Below are positions 1 to 7,843 of a DNA stretch of 50,785 bases, in pieces. Source of the stretch: IMCC26077 sp964418325. Lineage in GTDB: Bacteria > Actinomycetota > Actinomycetes > Nanopelagicales > Nanopelagicaceae. A program made the position numbers and the translations under genes. The DNA is taken from NCBI GenBank assembly GCA_964418325.1, contig CAYQLC010000012.1, positions 1 to 50,785 on the forward strand, read 5' to 3'. Position 1 is the stretch's first letter. Every line of letters begins with the position of its first letter. Below the pieces are notes generated by a model that was not told the origin of the DNA, did no database searches, and saw nothing but the letters and a program-made list of their open reading frames with translations.

Positions 1-1
1 G

Positions 2-83
2 TGGCGGGTAGAGGATTTGAACCTCTGAAGGCAGAGCCGGCGGATTTACAGTCCGCTCCCATTGGCCGCTCGGGCAACCCGCC
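2..83 (-). tRNA. tRNA-Tyr (anticodon GTA)
   Basis: On the minus strand the acceptor arms GGCGGGT and ACCCGCC pair. The anticodon arm reads GCGGA-CTGTAAA-TCCGC, which puts GTA in the anticodon and decodes tyrosine codons. The variable arm is long, as in bacterial tRNA-Tyr (class II), and the T arm is AGAGG-TTCAAAT-CCTCT. Only one base of a possible encoded CCA lies inside the window, so its presence cannot be judged. It lies downstream of the AceE-like gene on the same strand. Confidence 0.96.
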
Positions 84-96
84 ATGGGTCATTGAG

Positions 97-132
97 CAGC
101 AGAACTATACCGACCTTTCGAAGGCCCTTTAA
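97..132 (-). promoter_or_regulatory. Possible promoter of tRNA-Tyr
   Basis: On the minus strand a TATAGT -10 hexamer (104-109) lies 17 nt downstream of TTAAAG (127-132), a weak -35. The predicted start near 97 would leave a short 5' leader before the tRNA at 83. This would let the tRNA be transcribed independently of the AceE-like gene. It is pattern-based only. Confidence 0.4.
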
Positions 133-167
133 TCGCCCTTCCGGCAGGCTGATAACCGCTTGAAAAA

Positions 168-2582
168 CTAGCTATTAAGGCTGAGGGCGGCGAGAGCGCC
201 ATTGACTATCGAACCTGAATCAAGATCGTGAATCTTGTAGAGATCCGGAATGTTGCCCGATTGACCAAAGCTATCGACGCCCATTGCAACTTGTGGTGCG
301 CCAAGTGCTGATCCCAGCCATGCTAAGGCGTGCGAAGAACTGTCGTGTATCGAAACTATCGGTGCACGCTCAGAGAAAATTGGACGCATCGAACCGGGGA
401 ACGATGGCGTGTTTGCCGTTCTAATTCCCTGCTTCAAGGTTCGCTGCCAACTTCCATAAAGTCGACCAGGTGAAGTCACATCTACCACATGGGCAATGAC
501 GCCTTCATTGGCTAACTCCTCAGCAGCTGCAAGAACCTCAGGAAGCACGGCTCCACATCCCACAAGGTGCACAGTAGGAGCCTTGTAATCATCGCTTTTG
601 GCAACAGCTGCACGACCATCAACCAATCGGTATGCGCCGGCAAGAACTTGAGATCGCAGAGTTGCCTCACCAAGTCGCTCGCGCGCATTTGCAAAGGGAG
701 TTTGATCTATCGAACGAGTCGTAAGCCTGAAATAGAAAGCAAGTTCATTGGGGCGAAGATCTGGAGTGGTATCTATCTTGCTACCCGCCACATGGGCAAC
801 TGCATCGCAGAAAAGCCAATCAAGCGCTTGGCCATATGCAGGTTCAATTAATACAACCCCAGGTAATTCAATTCCTACCGACGGGGTAATCGTCGATTGA
901 TGTGCTCCTCCTTCAGGGGCGAGCGTTAATCCTGATGGAGTTCCCGTAACGATAAACTTTGCCCCCGAGTAGACGCTATATATAAACGCATCAAGACCGC
1001 GGAGTACGAATGGGTCGTAAACCGTTCCGATGGGAATCAAAGATTGATTATGTAGATCTTTGGATAAACCTAACTGCCCCAAAAGACTGAAGAGATTCAT
1101 TTCGCTAATACCTAGTTCGATATGTTGACCAGTCGGTCCCTCAGCCCACTTCAGTATTGGATCTTCATTCCAACGACGTCGTTGTTCGGGGTGGAAAACA
1201 CCAGTTCGGTTGATAAAGCCGCCCAAGTTTGTTGAAGTCGCTACATCAGGGGCTGCGGTGACAAGGTAGGGACGAATCGACTCATCCCGACTCATTTCAC
1301 TTAATACTCGACCAAAAATCTCCTGAGTTGAAGATTTACCACTGCCCTTCACACCTGTTGTTATCGGGATGGCGACCTTACTTTCTTCAGTAGGTTCAGG
1401 GCGCGTCAAAGCTACTGCGCGAGCGCGAACCAGGGCATCTTCGCCACTTCCTGGCTCAAAGCGTTCCCACTCATTTTCCGTAGTGAGTCCAACCCGAGCA
1501 CGAAGTTCATCAATCTGCGCCACTGAGATTTGAGCTGAGTGATTGCGTGGGTCGCCCGCGATAGGAAGATGCCAACCCTTAATTGTGTAGGCAAAGACCA
1601 CACTTGGTCGATCAGTTACTGCATCGCACTCGGCAAATGCTTGTAATAACGACTCAACATTATGCCCACCCAAATCTGTCAGAATTTCAAATAACTCATT
1701 GTCATCAAATTTTTGAAGAAACTCTGCGGTTCCTGCCGGCGCTCCTTCGAGAAATCGCACTCGAGCATCTGCTGGAACTAAACCAAAAAGAGATTGATAT
1801 TGCTCATTTGGAATATCATCAAACCACTTTTTGAAAACTTCGCTACCACTTTGAGTGAAGATCTCTTCGAGGCGGGAACCATATTTGATTTCTCGGACAT
1901 GCCATCCAGCAGCCTCGAACTGTGCGCGCCATTGGGAGATTCGAATTCCTGGAATTACGCGATCAAGAGATTGGCGATTGAAATCGACAATCCACATCAC
2001 GTTCCCAAGGCCATCTGTCGCAGGATCAGCAAGGGCCTCCCAGATATTCCCCTCATCCAATTCAGCATCACCAATGATTGCTACAAACCGGGAGTGTGGT
2101 CGAGTTCCAAAATGTGCATTTATGTATCGACGCGTTGCAGCGGCAAAAAGTGGGGCGACCGCGCCGAGACCGACCGACCCAGTTGAGAAATCAACAACAT
2201 CAGGATCCTTAGTTCGTGAAGGATAACTCTGTAATCCTCCTGCAGTACGAAGTTGGGTTAAATACTTCTTATCTAAGTTTCCTAGTAAGTATTGGATTGC
2301 GTGAAAGACTGGAGCGGCATGTGGTTTGACACTCACGCGATCTTCCGCATCTAAGTAATTGAAATAGAGCGCTGTCATCAGAGAGACCATCGACGCGCTT
2401 GATGCTTGATGACCACCCACCTTTAAACCATCAAGGTTTTCGCGCTCGCGGTTGGCGAAGTCAATCATTCGAGTGGAAAGCCAGAGCACGCGCTCTTGGA
2501 TGCGCTCAAAAATAATTCGTTCATCGTCAACGAATGAGTCGCTCGATGAACGATTAGTAACCTGCCCGACTGCCTCGTTCAT
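168..2582 (-). CDS. AceE-like thiamine-diphosphate enzyme (homodimeric pyruvate dehydrogenase E1 / transketolase family)
   Basis: The 804-residue protein has the layout of homodimeric 2-oxoacid dehydrogenase E1 (AceE): an N-terminal ThDP domain, a central pyrimidine-binding domain and a transketolase C-terminal domain. The ThDP/Mg motif is GDAELDEGN (about 171-179) with N202 downstream, in place of the usual GDGEMDE of AceE. Active-site-like histidines are in GGHQAS (H58) and KPHAAP (H88). AYTIKGW and the segment following it also match AceE. It is about 80 residues shorter than typical AceE, so the substrate could be pyruvate or another 2-oxoacid. The start is well supported: GGGAGG lies 5 nt before ATG. 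No E2 or E3 gene is nearby; kynureninase and a DUF4236 gene lie upstream on the same strand beyond a terminator and a long leader. The family is confident, the exact reaction is not. Confidence 0.82.
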   Translation of the reverse strand: MNEAVGQVTNRSSSDSFVDDERIIFERIQERVLWLSTRMIDFANRERENLDGLKVGGHQASSASMVSLMTALYFNYLDAEDRVSVKPHAAPVFHAIQYLLGNLDKKYLTQLRTAGGLQSYPSRTKDPDVVDFSTGSVGLGAVAPLFAAATRRYINAHFGTRPHSRFVAIIGDAELDEGNIWEALADPATDGLGNVMWIVDFNRQSLDRVIPGIRISQWRAQFEAAGWHVREIKYGSRLEEIFTQSGSEVFKKWFDDIPNEQYQSLFGLVPADARVRFLEGAPAGTAEFLQKFDDNELFEILTDLGGHNVESLLQAFAECDAVTDRPSVVFAYTIKGWHLPIAGDPRNHSAQISVAQIDELRARVGLTTENEWERFEPGSGEDALVRARAVALTRPEPTEESKVAIPITTGVKGSGKSSTQEIFGRVLSEMSRDESIRPYLVTAAPDVATSTNLGGFINRTGVFHPEQRRRWNEDPILKWAEGPTGQHIELGISEMNLFSLLGQLGLSKDLHNQSLIPIGTVYDPFVLRGLDAFIYSVYSGAKFIVTGTPSGLTLAPEGGAHQSTITPSVGIELPGVVLIEPAYGQALDWLFCDAVAHVAGSKIDTTPDLRPNELAFYFRLTTRSIDQTPFANARERLGEATLRSQVLAGAYRLVDGRAAVAKSDDYKAPTVHLVGCGAVLPEVLAAAEELANEGVIAHVVDVTSPGRLYGSWQRTLKQGIRTANTPSFPGSMRPIFSERAPIVSIHDSSSHALAWLGSALGAPQVAMGVDSFGQSGNIPDLYKIHDLDSGSIVNGALAALSLNS

Positions 2583-2661
2583 TATTACCTCCCGAGAGGA
2601 CGAGATTATTCCCTGTGCCCTCCGCTAGCGACATCGTTACGTTAAACGCGCCAAGAAACCC

Positions 2662-2696
2662 TTTTCCGCTGGAAATCAGCGGTTTTCCAACTGGAA
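2662..2696. promoter_or_regulatory. Two operator-like dyads upstream of the AceE-like gene
   Basis: TTTTCC-N3-GGAAA (2662-2675) and TTTTCC-N4-GGAA (2683-2696) are two near-palindromes whose left arms start 21 bp apart, i.e. two helical turns. A hairpin CCGCTG/CAGCGG (2666-2682) is embedded. The position, about 80-115 bp before the start codon, suits an operator or activator site. No known regulator motif is recognised. Confidence 0.35.
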
Positions 2697-2998
2697 CCCT
2701 CAACCCAAGATTGAGAAAATAGTGAGGAAACCCCCCTTGTGCCCCCGTTCTAACAGGAGTAGAAATTCCTTAACTTCAATGAGAGTAGACAAAAGGAAAT
2801 CATTGGAGCGTCGGATCGGATAACAACTACATAGATAGCAATATTTATGTAAAACGCAACTGATCATCGCGGAGTTGGCAAACAAAAGGTTCGAGCCGTA
2901 GAAGGCGCCCATTGCGCGTAACTAGGAGACTAGTTACATCGCAGGTGTGATGTAAGGATCAGCTCACATCGCGCGGTGAATGCCGAAGGAGATGCGCG

Positions 2999-3058
2999 CC
3001 GGCGAAGAGTTAAGGCCCCTGGAACTGATACTTCCAGGGGCCAACTCATATTCTCCGG
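2999..3058. repeat. Long imperfect inverted repeat (stem-loop)
   Basis: An 11-bp perfect inner stem (3014-3024 with 3032-3042, GGCCCCTGGAA/TTCCAGGGGCC, 7-nt loop) is extended by GAGTT/AACTC, GAA/TTC and CCGG/CCGG, with an AA bulge and small internal loops, to about 23 paired positions. There is no T tract on either side, so it is not a classical terminator. It sits 50-110 nt downstream of the DUF4236 stop. Confidence 0.65.
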
Positions 3059-3099
3059 GTTTTGAGGATGCAATCCCCGAATAGACACGCGCACCTAGC

Positions 3100-3123
3100 C
3101 TAAAAACCTCAAGTCCCGAGGTT
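3100..3123 (-). terminator. Rho-independent terminator of the kynureninase-DUF4236 unit
   Basis: On the minus strand AACCTC (3123-3118), a 7-nt loop and GAGGTT (3110-3105) form a 6-bp stem followed by TTTTTAGG. The stem contains the stop codon of the DUF4236 gene. The stem is short but the T tract is clear. Confidence 0.6.
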
Positions 3124-4167
3124 ACGAAGACCTTCGATTCGCTCCATGACTTCAGGATATTTACTATCGGCAAGAACGATCTTCTCTAACTCTTTCAGCG
3201 CATTGGTTCGCTTACCCTGCCGCTCATAAATATTAGCTCGCTCCCAAAGAGCTCGATTGCGAACCTCTTCATCTAGTGATCGCTTAGCAACAACTTTCTT
3301 AATCGCTTCTAACGCCCCATCATGAAATCCTAATTGCGACAACGCTGAAGCTCGCATGATGTACAACATACCTGTTGCTTCATCCTCAAGCTCAAGCTCT
3401 TCGGTAGAATCTAAGACGTCCTGAAATCGCCCCCCGGACAATTCAATATCTACAACTGAAACTGCACTTAATTGATTTGTACTCATCTGCTCAAGTATTG
3501 ATAAGGCTTCTTGACTCTTTTTCACATCTTGCAAAATTTCAGAATATAAGAAGGCAAAGGCTTCAACCCCAAAAGCGTCATCGAACCAAATACCTGTACA
3601 TATTTGAATTTTGATACTTAGTTGTGGAAAGTACTTCCTCGCTTCAAACGTACCAAATGCCCTACTTCGGTTTTCCCATACTTCGGCAGCGCTGGCTTCG
3701 AAGTTCGGAAATTTTTCACTATTTCGGGCTCCGACAAGACAAGCAACCGCAAGATAAGTGTGCCGCAACTTAGGATATTTATTTGCAAGCTCTAGCGCCC
3801 GTGAAATTATCATCGTTTCATCTAAAGTCTGGACACCCTTAAAGTTCTCTTTGAGAAATTTATAAAAATTACGTTCTCTACCCAGAGCAAAGAGGCTGGG
3901 CTTTGGTGGCCTGTACTGATAAAGCGCGTCGTCTGTCACGCCATTCGCTGACATTCTCGAGCGTCTCTTACGTGAGCCCCTAATGGATGTGCGCTCAACG
4001 TTGTACAACCCCGTGCCAGGAATCCCCGCAGAGGCGTATACATCCCCCTTGGTATTCACACTGACCCTGGCTCCTGGCACCCCTACCGAAAGTCCAATTG
4101 TGCTCTTACTGAAATTTAGCCGAACTCCTGGGATTAACTTAATAGAGCGACGAAAACGCAAAGACAT
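3109..4167 (-). CDS. DUF4236 domain protein with C-terminal TPR-like repeats
   Basis: The 352-residue protein begins with a DUF4236 domain of about 60 residues, rich in Gly, Arg and beta strands: MSLRFRRSIKLIPGVRLNFS, then SVGVPGARVSVNTKG and ASAGIPGTGLYN. This domain is widespread in bacteria and its function is unknown. A basic linker (SRKRRSR) follows. The remaining 250 residues are helical and resemble tetratricopeptide repeats, for example ALSQLGFHDGALEAIKKVV and RANIYERQGKRTNALKELEK. No signal peptide or membrane segment is seen. The start codon overlaps the kynureninase stop (TAATG), so translation is probably coupled. A protein-interaction role is plausible from the repeats, but no function can be assigned. 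Confidence 0.8.
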   Translation of the reverse strand: MSLRFRRSIKLIPGVRLNFSKSTIGLSVGVPGARVSVNTKGDVYASAGIPGTGLYNVERTSIRGSRKRRSRMSANGVTDDALYQYRPPKPSLFALGRERNFYKFLKENFKGVQTLDETMIISRALELANKYPKLRHTYLAVACLVGARNSEKFPNFEASAAEVWENRSRAFGTFEARKYFPQLSIKIQICTGIWFDDAFGVEAFAFLYSEILQDVKKSQEALSILEQMSTNQLSAVSVVDIELSGGRFQDVLDSTEELELEDEATGMLYIMRASALSQLGFHDGALEAIKKVVAKRSLDEEVRNRALWERANIYERQGKRTNALKELEKIVLADSKYPEVMERIEGLRNLGT

Positions 4168-5438
4168 TACGTCACCCTACTGGTTGTTGAATCCACGGCA
4201 AGGTACTCCCTCTGAACAACGCACTGTCGAATTCGGTCAAAGCCGTCATAAATCTCAACATACGAATTTGCTAGCGGCGAAATGGCAACTCTTATCTGAT
4301 TGGGTTCGCGGTAATCCACGATAACTTTTCGGTGTTTACGAAGAGCGACACTGATCCGCCTTGCCTCTTCGTGGCCCAACGCTATGTGCCCTCCTCGTTG
4401 ACCGGCATCTCTCGGAGTTTTCAAGAGAAACCCCAACGGCGCAAGCCACTGTTCATAGAGTTCAATCATCAAAGAGGTACCCGTACGCGCCTTTGCCTCA
4501 ATCGCATTAATACCCGCCTGTGCGATCAGGGCGAAAGCGGTATTGACACAACGCAGCCCAATAATCGAGGGCGTGGCAATTTGAAAGCCTCGAATATCAC
4601 TGCTTCGTTGGAAGAGCGCGCCCATCGCAAATTGATCGCGTTGTGCAAACCATCCCTGAATAGGTACAGCTAATTCGCGCTGCATACTCTCACGTACGTA
4701 AAGCCAGGCTGGGGCTCCGGGACCTGAGTTTCCATATTTATATGTACAGCCCACCGCTAAGTCGACGCCATTCTTGTCTAGATCCAACGCAATAGCTCCC
4801 ACCGCATGTGCAGCATCCCACACTAATAGCGCCCCGTGAGCACGGACTAGGTCAGTTAAGGCTTTGATATCTGAGCGCGCACCCGACCGATATTGAATTA
4901 CCTGAAGTGAAACGAGTGCAACATCATCACTGAGATATGGCGCAAGAATCTCAGGGGTGATTCGCTCGTGCTCCACAAGAGCCGAGCTCTCATTATCAAT
5001 CATGATCAATTCGCAACCGTGATCTTTTGCTAATCCCTGCAAGATGTACCTATCGGTGGGAAAGTTTGCCAAATCAGTAATAATTTTCTTCCGCCCTGGT
5101 CGTGCTTTAATTGCTGCGCTACAGAGTTGATAGAAGTTGACCGAAGTGGTGTCACAAGCAAGCACCTGCCCGGGTGCAGCACCTAAAGCGCTCTGGCCAA
5201 TTAAGTCTCCGGTACGTGACGCTTCATCAATCCAATCATTCCACCCAGCGACTACTTGTCGCCCCCATTCGTCTTTTAGAAATTCATCAATCACACTCAC
5301 GGTCTGGCTTGGCATCCTGCCAAGTGAATTCCCATCAAGGTAACAAATCTCCTGATCAGTAATAAGAAATTGAGATTTAAAGTGAGCAAGGCCGTCTGTG
5401 ACATCTAGTCGCATTACCTCGTCGCGGGTCACAGCCAT
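4167..5438 (-). CDS. kynU: Kynureninase
   Basis: This 423-residue PLP enzyme would cleave L-kynurenine to anthranilate and alanine, or 3-hydroxykynurenine to 3-hydroxyanthranilate, in tryptophan breakdown. Family signatures are YLDGNSLGRMP (33-43), WDAAHAVGA (207-215, the PLP-contacting Asp and His) and GCTYKYGNSGPGAPAW (230-245), in which K234 is the expected Schiff-base lysine. Length matches the family. No tryptophan dioxygenase or kynurenine formamidase gene is in the window. The mRNA is probably leaderless: TAGGCT (5446-5451 on the minus strand) lies 7 nt before the ATG, with no Shine-Dalgarno. The gene is divergent from yajQ, and the two -10 boxes overlap. The following DUF4236 gene overlaps its stop. 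Confidence 0.93.
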   Translation of the reverse strand: MAVTRDEVMRLDVTDGLAHFKSQFLITDQEICYLDGNSLGRMPSQTVSVIDEFLKDEWGRQVVAGWNDWIDEASRTGDLIGQSALGAAPGQVLACDTTSVNFYQLCSAAIKARPGRKKIITDLANFPTDRYILQGLAKDHGCELIMIDNESSALVEHERITPEILAPYLSDDVALVSLQVIQYRSGARSDIKALTDLVRAHGALLVWDAAHAVGAIALDLDKNGVDLAVGCTYKYGNSGPGAPAWLYVRESMQRELAVPIQGWFAQRDQFAMGALFQRSSDIRGFQIATPSIIGLRCVNTAFALIAQAGINAIEAKARTGTSLMIELYEQWLAPLGFLLKTPRDAGQRGGHIALGHEEARRISVALRKHRKVIVDYREPNQIRVAISPLANSYVEIYDGFDRIRQCVVQREYLAVDSTTSRVT

Positions 5439-5463
5439 GTCAAAAAGCCTATAGACTTTGGGG
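5439..5463. promoter_or_regulatory. Divergent kynU/yajQ promoter with overlapping -10 boxes
   Basis: On the minus strand TAGGCT (complement of 5446-5451) is followed by 7 nt and the kynU ATG, the spacing of an actinobacterial leaderless promoter. On the plus strand TATAGA (5450-5455) would start transcription near 5462, giving yajQ a leader of about 16 nt that contains GGAGG. The two hexamers share two bases around a CTATAG palindrome. Confidence 0.6.
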
Positions 5464-5477
5464 AATTGGAGGAAGAG

Positions 5478-5969
5478 ATGGCCGACTCGAGTTTTGACAT
5501 AGTCTCAAAGGTTGATCGAATGGAGCTTGATAACGCCCTCAATCAAGCAGATCGTGAACTGGGAACGCGTTTTGATTTTCGCGGCACCGAGACGAAAATA
5601 GCGATGAGTGGCACTGACATCGTAGCGATTGAATCTGGAAGCGAAGAGCGTGCGAAAGCGGCCCTTGATGTCTTCAAAGAGAAATGTGTGAAACGTGGTG
5701 TTTCGCTCAAGCATCTCGATGCGAGTGAACCCCAAGCTTCAGGAAAACTTTTTAAAATCAATGTAAAAATCAAAGAAGGCATTAGCACTGAAAATGCAAA
5801 GAAGCTCGCTAAGTTTCTCCGTGACAATGGTCCAAAATCACTAAAGACTCAGATTCAAGGAGAAGAACTACGTGTCTCTTCAAAGAGTAGAGATGACTTA
5901 CAGGAAGCAATAGCTTTGGTGAAAGCTGAGAGCTGGGACTTTGCACCACAGTTCACTAACTACCGATAA
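5478..5969 (+). CDS. yajQ: YajQ-family nucleotide-binding protein
   Basis: The 163-residue protein matches the YajQ/DUF520 family throughout: SSFDIVSKVDRMELDNALNQ at the N-terminus, TRFDFRGTET, and the closing QAIALVK-type helix with FTNYR. YajQ proteins have two ferredoxin-like domains, bind nucleotides, and in Xanthomonas act as cyclic-di-GMP effectors; others have been linked to tRNA or ribosome binding. The start at 5478 (ATG) is chosen over the upstream TTG at 5466 because GGAGG (5468-5472) sits 5 nt before it. RarD follows after 23 nt and is probably co-transcribed. Confidence 0.92.
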   Translation: MADSSFDIVSKVDRMELDNALNQADRELGTRFDFRGTETKIAMSGTDIVAIESGSEERAKAALDVFKEKCVKRGVSLKHLDASEPQASGKLFKINVKIKEGISTENAKKLAKFLRDNGPKSLKTQIQGEELRVSSKSRDDLQEAIALVKAESWDFAPQFTNYR

Positions 5970-5992
5970 CTACTGCTAGCAAAAGGACTCGA

Positions 5993-6889
5993 GTGAACAA
6001 GCAGCAAAGTGGGTTGATCTATGGCTTGCTGGCAAACCTCATTTGGGGGGCGCTGCCGCTGTATTGGGGACTCATGCGAGCAGCAAGTGCATGGGAAATC
6101 ATCGCTCATCGCGCCATCTGGTCTTTGTTGGTCTGTTGGTTAGCGCTAGCCGCTCGCAAACAGTTGAAGAAAGCCTTCCAACTATTACGTAATCCACGAA
6201 CTTTCTTTCTACTTGCCCTCACAGCAGGCCTAGTCTCAGGCAACTGGTCTATCTACATCTGGTCGGTAACAGTCGATCGTATTGTCGAATCATCGCTGGG
6301 CTACTACATCACTCCACTGATGAATGTCGCCTTTGGCGTCATCATTCTTCGCGAACGGATGCGAGTCCTGCAATGGATTGCAGTAGCAATCGCAGCTATT
6401 GGTGTTGGTGCCCTCACCTACGACTACGGTCGATTGCCCATGATCGCCCTCGGCCTAGCCTGCACCTGGGGTATCTACAGCGTCATCAAGAAAAGGCTAG
6501 ATGTTGATCCACTTACTGGTCTTGCTATCGAAACGATTTTTGCTGCTATGCCAGCCTTCTTCTTCTTGGTCAACCTTGAGATAGAGGGAAGGGCACAATT
6601 CGGTTCCGGCCTTCTGATCTCGTTCGGGTTAGCAACAGCAGGACTGGCAACGGTCATACCGTTACTCGCTTACAACAGCGCCGCTGTCCGGCTACCTCTC
6701 ACCACACTTGGATTGATGCAGTACATCACACCAACAGTGATGTTCTTGGTGGGCGTTTTTATCAATCGCGAGGAGATGTCTGGGTCAAGATGGCTTGGCT
6801 TTCTTACCATCTGGGTTGCCTTGAGCTTCCTTGCTACGGATATGGTCCGTTCAGGAAGACCTGGAGACAAGGGCATCACACATGCTTAA
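5993..6889 (+). CDS. rarD: RarD-type EamA transporter
   Basis: This 298-residue integral membrane protein has about ten hydrophobic segments in two EamA halves. The opening GLIYGLLANLIWGALPLYWG and the following EIIAHRAIWS are the RarD signature within the drug/metabolite transporter superfamily. RarD proteins are often annotated as chloramphenicol-sensitivity permeases, but their substrate is generally unknown. The start is GTG, with AAGGA about 6 nt upstream. Its last 39 nt overlap the 3' end of the polyprenyl synthase gene on the other strand, so the two genes converge with no room for a conventional terminator. Confidence 0.9.
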   Translation: MNKQQSGLIYGLLANLIWGALPLYWGLMRAASAWEIIAHRAIWSLLVCWLALAARKQLKKAFQLLRNPRTFFLLALTAGLVSGNWSIYIWSVTVDRIVESSLGYYITPLMNVAFGVIILRERMRVLQWIAVAIAAIGVGALTYDYGRLPMIALGLACTWGIYSVIKKRLDVDPLTGLAIETIFAAMPAFFFLVNLEIEGRAQFGSGLLISFGLATAGLATVIPLLAYNSAAVRLPLTTLGLMQYITPTVMFLVGVFINREEMSGSRWLGFLTIWVALSFLATDMVRSGRPGDKGITHA

Positions 6890-7834
6890 CAAGCCTTCGG
6901 TAGTGCCATTCACAGGCAGCGCGACTAACTTCTGACGAGCGCTCGCTGCGTACTGCATCGCGATGATCTTCGCCTCGTTCAATGCATCATGTTTTCGTAA
7001 ACTGTCGAGAGCATAGGCAACATCACTCTCGTTCTCAATCGGCCCAGAAAGCAGTTCAAGCAGTCGAGCATCTTCTGCACGCGCCAACTTCTGCACGAGT
7101 AAGGGAACCAATGTGGGCACCCCTTCACGTAAGTCTGTTCCTGGTGTCTTACCCGATTGATTAGAGGAGCTTTCGATATCAATAACATCATCAGCAAGTT
7201 GGAACGCGATACCCAACTCCTCGCTAAAGCTCACCAAAGTCTCAACAATCTCTGGGCTTGCCCCCGATAGATAACCGCCGTATCGCGCACATAACCCGAA
7301 GAGTGAACCGGTCTTCTCAGCCACTACCCTCAAATAATGTTCGAGAGCATCGTCGCCAGGTTGTGGACCTTGGGTCTCCATAATTTGGCCAATGACTAGT
7401 CGCTCGAAGGTCATCGCCTGGTGGCGCACTGCATCAGGGCCAAGATCTGCCAGAAGCAATGATGATTTTGCGAAGAGATAATCCCCAGTCAGAATGGCCA
7501 CCGCATTTCCCCAGCGTTTATTGGCGCTTTCTACACCCCGCCGAAGTGGGGCCTCGTCCATCACATCATCGTGATACAACGTGGCAAGGTGTGTTAACTC
7601 AACGACAACCGCAGCTTTGATGATTTCGTCCCGAGTTGGGTCGCCATAGTTCGATGCCAAAAGAGTAAGCATCGGACGAAATCGCTTTCCACCTGCAGAA
7701 ATTAAATGGCGAGAAGTCTCGGTCGCAAATGGAAGCGCTCCTGCAGCATGGTCGTAAAGAAACTCTTCTACTGCACGCATCCTGGCAATCAGGTCGCGCT
7801 CAACGTCTGCAGAGAGCGATGGCAGCGTGACCAT
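6851..7834 (-). CDS. Polyprenyl diphosphate synthase (menaquinone side chain)
   Basis: The 327-residue trans-isoprenyl diphosphate synthase carries GGKRFRP (48-54), the first Asp-rich motif DDVMD (89-93) and the second DDVID (215-219), plus LTGDYLFAKS. Such enzymes condense isopentenyl diphosphate onto an allylic primer to make the long side chain of menaquinone. Residues just before the first motif (THLATLYH) are small, in keeping with a long-chain product, but the exact length cannot be read. It is the last gene of the minus-strand unit starting at menG, 9 nt after nuoN, which supports a quinone role. The C-terminus overlaps rarD on the other strand. Confidence 0.92.
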   Translation of the reverse strand: MVTLPSLSADVERDLIARMRAVEEFLYDHAAGALPFATETSRHLISAGGKRFRPMLTLLASNYGDPTRDEIIKAAVVVELTHLATLYHDDVMDEAPLRRGVESANKRWGNAVAILTGDYLFAKSSLLLADLGPDAVRHQAMTFERLVIGQIMETQGPQPGDDALEHYLRVVAEKTGSLFGLCARYGGYLSGASPEIVETLVSFSEELGIAFQLADDVIDIESSSNQSGKTPGTDLREGVPTLVPLLVQKLARAEDARLLELLSGPIENESDVAYALDSLRKHDALNEAKIIAMQYAASARQKLVALPVNGTTEGLLSMCDALVSRSS

Positions 7835-7843
7835 TACGCGTCC

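Larger units (their letters stand above)
2583..3108. other. Long intergenic region with several dyads, no convincing gene
   Basis: This 526-nt stretch separates the AceE-like gene from the DUF4236 gene. Next to the AceE-like start it holds a good Shine-Dalgarno (2588-2593) and two TTTTCC-GGAA dyads 21 bp apart (2662-2696). Further out are an 8-bp hairpin with a GAGA loop (2918-2937) and a long imperfect hairpin (2999-3058). A 70-codon frame at 2700-2912 has no recognisable domain, no clear ribosome site and crosses the leader, so I do not call it. The region may contain a structured leader or small RNA. Confidence 0.6.

Noticed and set aside
2700..2912. A 70-codon minus-strand frame in the intergenic region.
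   Set aside because: Cys-rich composition without domain pattern, no ribosome site, and overlap with a likely leader; treated as non-coding.
2960..3013. TGCCGAAGGAG near 2980 recalls the conserved GCCGAAGGRGCAA of glycine riboswitches.
   Set aside because: The rest of the aptamer (the GCAA, the GGAGAG arm and the closing ACTCTCAGG) is missing, and no gene on that strand follows.
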